This document shows positions 7,349 through 9,265 of a stretch of DNA of 9,265 nt, piece after piece. Each line of letters begins with the position of its first letter. Position 1 is the stretch's first letter. The notes under the pieces were generated by a model. It saw only the letters and a program-made list of their open reading frames with translations, was not told the DNA's origin and searched no databases. The stretch lies in assembly GCA_035353335.1 (NCBI GenBank), contig DAOPZJ010000075.1, forward strand, positions 1-9,265. Reading direction: 5' to 3'. A program made the translations under genes and the position numbers. The DNA is from Oscillospiraceae bacterium. Its GTDB lineage: Bacteria > Bacillota > Clostridia > Oscillospirales > JAKOTC01.

Positions 7349-8404
7349 ATGGAAAATTATAAAAAAGAATTCTATAAAAAGCTGCCGGAAGATATGGATA
7401 TTGAACTGCAGCGGCAGTGGAAGAAATATTTCCTGCGCAAAGATGCGATATTGGTAGGGATGTCGCTGTTGATTTTTATTGCAGCACAAAATATCCTGGG
7501 TGTGATTATATCTTTAATTCCGGCGCTCAGCTCAAAGGGTCAATTGACAGATCAATTGTTTCAAACGTTTGTCTATGTCCTCAGTATGGGTATCCCCTTT
7601 TTTATTCTGTTTTTCGTCACAAAGCGGGATAAGGGTGAATTGATTTCAGCGGAGATGCCGAAACCTCACACCTTTCTGCCGGTCGTTTTTATGGGCATCG
7701 GATGCATTCCGGTTTTGCAAAATATCGCGGGATATTTTGACCAGTTCCTCTCCTTAATCAAGTTGAATACTTATCAGCCGCTGCTCGATGCCGCTTTTTC
7801 GCCGGTGACCGAAACCGGTGCGTTGATTGTACAATTTGTCTGCACTTCGCTTTTAGCTGCGATTTTTGAGGAATTCGCCTTCCGCGGCGTTATTCTGCAG
7901 ATTCTGCGCAGATACGGCAATATCTTTGCAATTGTTTGTTCCGCTTTCGTTTTCGGTATCATTCACGGCAATACCTATCAAATTCCTTTTGCCTTCCTGT
8001 TCGGCCTTGTACTCGGCGCAGCGGCGGTTTATACCGGTTCTCTCTGGACTCCGGTATTGCTGCATCTGATCAACAACACAATCGCTTTCGGTTTGAATAT
8101 TGTTGCCGAAAAGCTCGGTGAACAAATCGGCGATGTCGTCACCTATATCACTTGGGGTGTTCTCTTCCTGATTGGAGCGATCGCGGCGATTTTTACGGCC
8201 GCGACCGCAAAAAAGAGCGGGGTATGGAGAAACGACCGGCAGCCTTTTGAATTGGACGGAAGGAAAAAGGGGTACGGTGTCTTTTTTAAAGCTCCCACGA
8301 TTCTCATCAGCATTGTTTTAATGGCTGTTACGGCTTTCTTCATGACCACGTTGATTCAAGACTGGGTGAACAGCATTTTCCCGTATGCAAATTTCTTGGG
8401 ATAA
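7349..8404 (+). CDS. CPBP family intramembrane metalloprotease (CAAX/Abi type)
   Basis: A 351-residue polytopic membrane protein with about eight or nine hydrophobic segments between residues 33 and 338. The three CPBP motifs are complete: EEFAFR at 174-179 (the EExxxR glutamates and arginine), FGIIHG with H206, and HLINN with H239 and N242/N243. Members are related to the type II CAAX prenyl endopeptidase Rce1 and cleave, or are thought to cleave, within or near the membrane; some confer bacteriocin self-immunity. No bacteriocin gene is nearby, so the substrate is unknown. The C-terminal part (about 290-351) adds a polar loop and one more membrane segment beyond the core. The ATG is supported by GGAGAAG (7337-7343). 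tadA starts 14 bp after its stop, probably on the same transcript. Confidence 0.9.
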   Translation: MENYKKEFYKKLPEDMDIELQRQWKKYFLRKDAILVGMSLLIFIAAQNILGVIISLIPALSSKGQLTDQLFQTFVYVLSMGIPFFILFFVTKRDKGELISAEMPKPHTFLPVVFMGIGCIPVLQNIAGYFDQFLSLIKLNTYQPLLDAAFSPVTETGALIVQFVCTSLLAAIFEEFAFRGVILQILRRYGNIFAIVCSAFVFGIIHGNTYQIPFAFLFGLVLGAAAVYTGSLWTPVLLHLINNTIAFGLNIVAEKLGEQIGDVVTYITWGVLFLIGAIAAIFTAATAKKSGVWRNDRQPFELDGRKKGYGVFFKAPTILISIVLMAVTAFFMTTLIQDWVNSIFPYANFLG

Positions 8405-8408
8405 CGAC

Positions 8409-8438
8409 TTCATGAATTATGAATTGTGAATTCATGAA
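8409..8438. repeat. Heptamer tandem repeat and perfect 10-bp inverted repeat over the tadA start
   Basis: Three consecutive heptamers occur: ATGAATT (8412-8418), ATGAATT (8419-8425) and GTGAATT (8426-8432). A partial fourth unit starts at 8434. The same stretch is a perfect inverted repeat, TTCATGAATT (8409-8418) with AATTCATGAA (8429-8438), around a 10-nt loop. Both possible tadA start codons lie in it: 8419 in the loop and 8434 in the right arm. In mRNA the hairpin could limit translation. Confidence 0.75.
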
Positions 8439-8859
8439 AACGGCGTTAGCCTTAGCGTCATCTGCCGCCGAAAAAGGGGATGTACCGGTAGGTGCTGTAG
8501 TCGTCAAGGAAAATAAAATTATCGGATGCGGCCAAAACCGCTGTCAGAGTAAAAAAGATCCGACGGCGCATGCTGAAATCGAAGCCATTCGGCAAGCAGC
8601 TATTGCCGTCAGCGACTGGCGGCTGACTGGCTGTACGCTCTATGTGACACTGGAACCGTGCGCGATGTGCGCAGGAGCCATCATAAATTCCCGAATCGAA
8701 CGGGTTGTCATCGGCGCAAAAGAAGACCATACCGGATGCTGTGGGTCGGTCTGCAATCTTTTTGCGATGCCGTTTTCCGGATTTGTTAAAATTGAAACCG
8801 GCGTGCTTGAAGAAGAATGCAAAACACTGCTGCAGCGTTTCTTTCAAAAAGCAAGATAG
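8419..8859 (+). CDS. tadA: tRNA-specific adenosine deaminase
   Basis: A 146-residue zinc-dependent cytidine/deoxycytidylate deaminase-fold enzyme. TadA converts adenosine 34 to inosine in the anticodon of tRNA-Arg(ACG), allowing decoding of CGU, CGC and CGA; it acts as a cytoplasmic dimer. The active site is complete: HAE at 51-53 (zinc ligand H51, proton shuttle E53) and PCAMC at 80-84 (ligands C81 and C84). The N-terminal motif GDVPVGAVVV fits TadA, and the length is normal. The start is uncertain. ATG 8419 or ATG 8434 would both suit the family, and neither has a clear ribosome site; only GGG at 8398-8400 is near. Translation may depend on coupling to the protease gene ending at 8404, or may be limited by the inverted repeat over the start. 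No obvious terminator follows before the RNA promoter at 8941. Confidence 0.94.
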   Translation: MNCEFMKTALALASSAAEKGDVPVGAVVVKENKIIGCGQNRCQSKKDPTAHAEIEAIRQAAIAVSDWRLTGCTLYVTLEPCAMCAGAIINSRIERVVIGAKEDHTGCCGSVCNLFAMPFSGFVKIETGVLEEECKTLLQRFFQKAR

Positions 8860-8940
8860 TCAGTTTGCACAAAAAATAGGAATCGGATTTGACATCACTG
8901 CCAAAATCAAGAAAGTTTTCCACATTTGCAAGACAGAGTA

Positions 8941-8969
8941 TGGACAATCTGTGAAGGTTATGCTATTAT
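8941..8969 (+). promoter_or_regulatory. Strong extended -10 promoter downstream of tadA
   Basis: TGGACA (8941-8946) matches the -35 consensus at five of six positions and is spaced 17 bp from TATTAT (8964-8969). The -10 is preceded by TGC, making an extended -10 element. The predicted first base is near G8976, exactly where a folded RNA begins. Confidence 0.75.
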
Positions 8970-8975
8970 AAAAAA

Positions 8976-9078
8976 GAACAGTTGGTCGGTTTTTTGGCCA
9001 TGGCTGCCCTGCAGCCGCCTGTTCGTTTATCTCCCTCTCTTTTAACCCCTTATTTTGTGCCTCATGGCACTTTTTTTT
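8976..9078 (+). ncRNA. Candidate structured RNA with a three-way junction (family not recognised)
   Basis: From the predicted start to a terminator T-run is about 103 nt with no meaningful reading frame. The 5' half folds into a compact three-way junction. P1 is GAACAG (8976-8981) with CTGTTC (9019-9024). P2 is TGGTC (8983-8987) with GGCCA (8996-9000), including one G-U pair. P3 is GGCTGC (9002-9007) with GCAGCC (9011-9016), with a CCT loop. Junction linkers are 1, 1 and 2 nt. A single-stranded pyrimidine stretch (9025-9056) follows, containing CTCCCTCTC and ACCCC, and then a terminator hairpin. The C-rich unpaired stretch could pair with ribosome sites, as in Firmicute sRNAs carrying UCCC motifs. 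Alternatively it is a leader/attenuator of a gene beyond the window. It lacks the GGAA-loop core of SRP RNA and matches no riboswitch consensus I know. Confidence 0.6.
9057..9078 (+). terminator. Intrinsic terminator of the structured RNA
   Basis: GTGCC (9057-9061) pairs with GGCAC (9066-9070) around TCAT, followed directly by eight T residues (9071-9078). The stem is short but GC-rich and the T-run is perfect. After it, 9079-9265 is AT-rich and holds no convincing gene or RNA. Confidence 0.8.
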
Positions 9079-9265
9079 ACAAAAATTTTATTTCAATAAA
9101 AGTTGTAATAAAAAAATGACAAATAATTAATCAAAGCTGATAAATTTCGAAATCGTCAAATGCGGTCCGGTACCTCTTCGAACATATAAAAAACGGTCGA
9201 TATTTAATAATGGGTCTTGACTAGAACAGAGGGTTATCACGGAACAATTTCAAGAGGATGTGGTA

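Noticed and set aside
8458..8847. 129-codon minus-strand frame opposite tadA
   Set aside because: It lies wholly opposite a gene with an intact deaminase active site and shows no independent signals.
8889..8894. Perfect TTGACA just after tadA as a promoter
   Set aside because: No acceptable -10 lies 16-18 bp downstream (AAAGTT at the 17-bp position); the extended -10 promoter at 8941-8969 is far better.
8976..9078. SRP RNA, 6S RNA or a tRNA as the identity of the structured RNA
   Set aside because: It has no SRP domain IV core, is too short and not a single long hairpin with a central bubble as in 6S, and has no T-loop or acceptor stem as in a tRNA.
9225..9241. Stretch resembling the T-box AGGGTGGNACCGCG motif
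   Set aside because: The match is poor (AGGGTTATCACGG), and no Stem I or terminator/antiterminator arrangement is visible around it.
1..9265. CRISPR array, insertion sequence, prophage or attachment site
   Set aside because: There are no regularly spaced repeats of 23-40 bp, no transposase or integrase frame, and no terminal inverted repeats; the only repeats are short and promoter- or start-associated.

Overview
The window looks like a chromosomal segment from a low-to-moderate GC Firmicute, probably a clostridial (Oscillospiraceae/Ruminococcaceae-like) gut or environmental bacterium. The grounds are strong GGAGG-type ribosome binding sites, AT-rich gaps with clear sigma-A promoters (TTGACA-like/17 bp/TATAAT-like), a TTG start, a YesM/YesN-type two-component pair, LplB/LplC-type sugar permeases, and a Firmicute-style tadA. 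This is inferred from style and gene families; no species can be named.

Layout. The first 62 bases are the 3' end of a rightward gene, probably an ABC transporter ATPase. It converges on a leftward beta-CASP metallo-beta-lactamase-fold gene (130-1722), and the two share a bidirectional terminator (88-114). Divergent from that gene is a sensor-kinase/response-regulator pair (1916-4970) whose genes overlap by 8 bp. A gap of about 320 bp (4971-5290) follows. It has no gene but is rich in signals: a hairpin just after the regulator, an inverted repeat, two adjacent 20-bp direct repeats and a promoter. This promoter drives two carbohydrate ABC permease genes (5291-7179), which end at a strong terminator. 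A separate promoter starts a CPBP membrane protease gene and tadA (7349-8859). The last ~400 bp hold an independent promoter, a short structured RNA of about 103 nt with its own terminator, and AT-rich DNA with no convincing gene.

How the parts fit. The kinase has a large extracytoplasmic sensor, and the regulator has an AraC-type DNA-binding domain. The direct repeats, which abut the permease -35 box, are the natural candidate operator. The likely circuit is: extracellular carbohydrate sensed, regulator phosphorylated, permease pair switched on. The permease operon has no solute-binding protein and no ATPase; these must be supplied from elsewhere.

Most worth following up are the unassigned three-way-junction RNA downstream of tadA, which could be an sRNA or an attenuator; the 20-bp tandem operator; and the heptamer repeat/inverted repeat that covers the tadA start codon.
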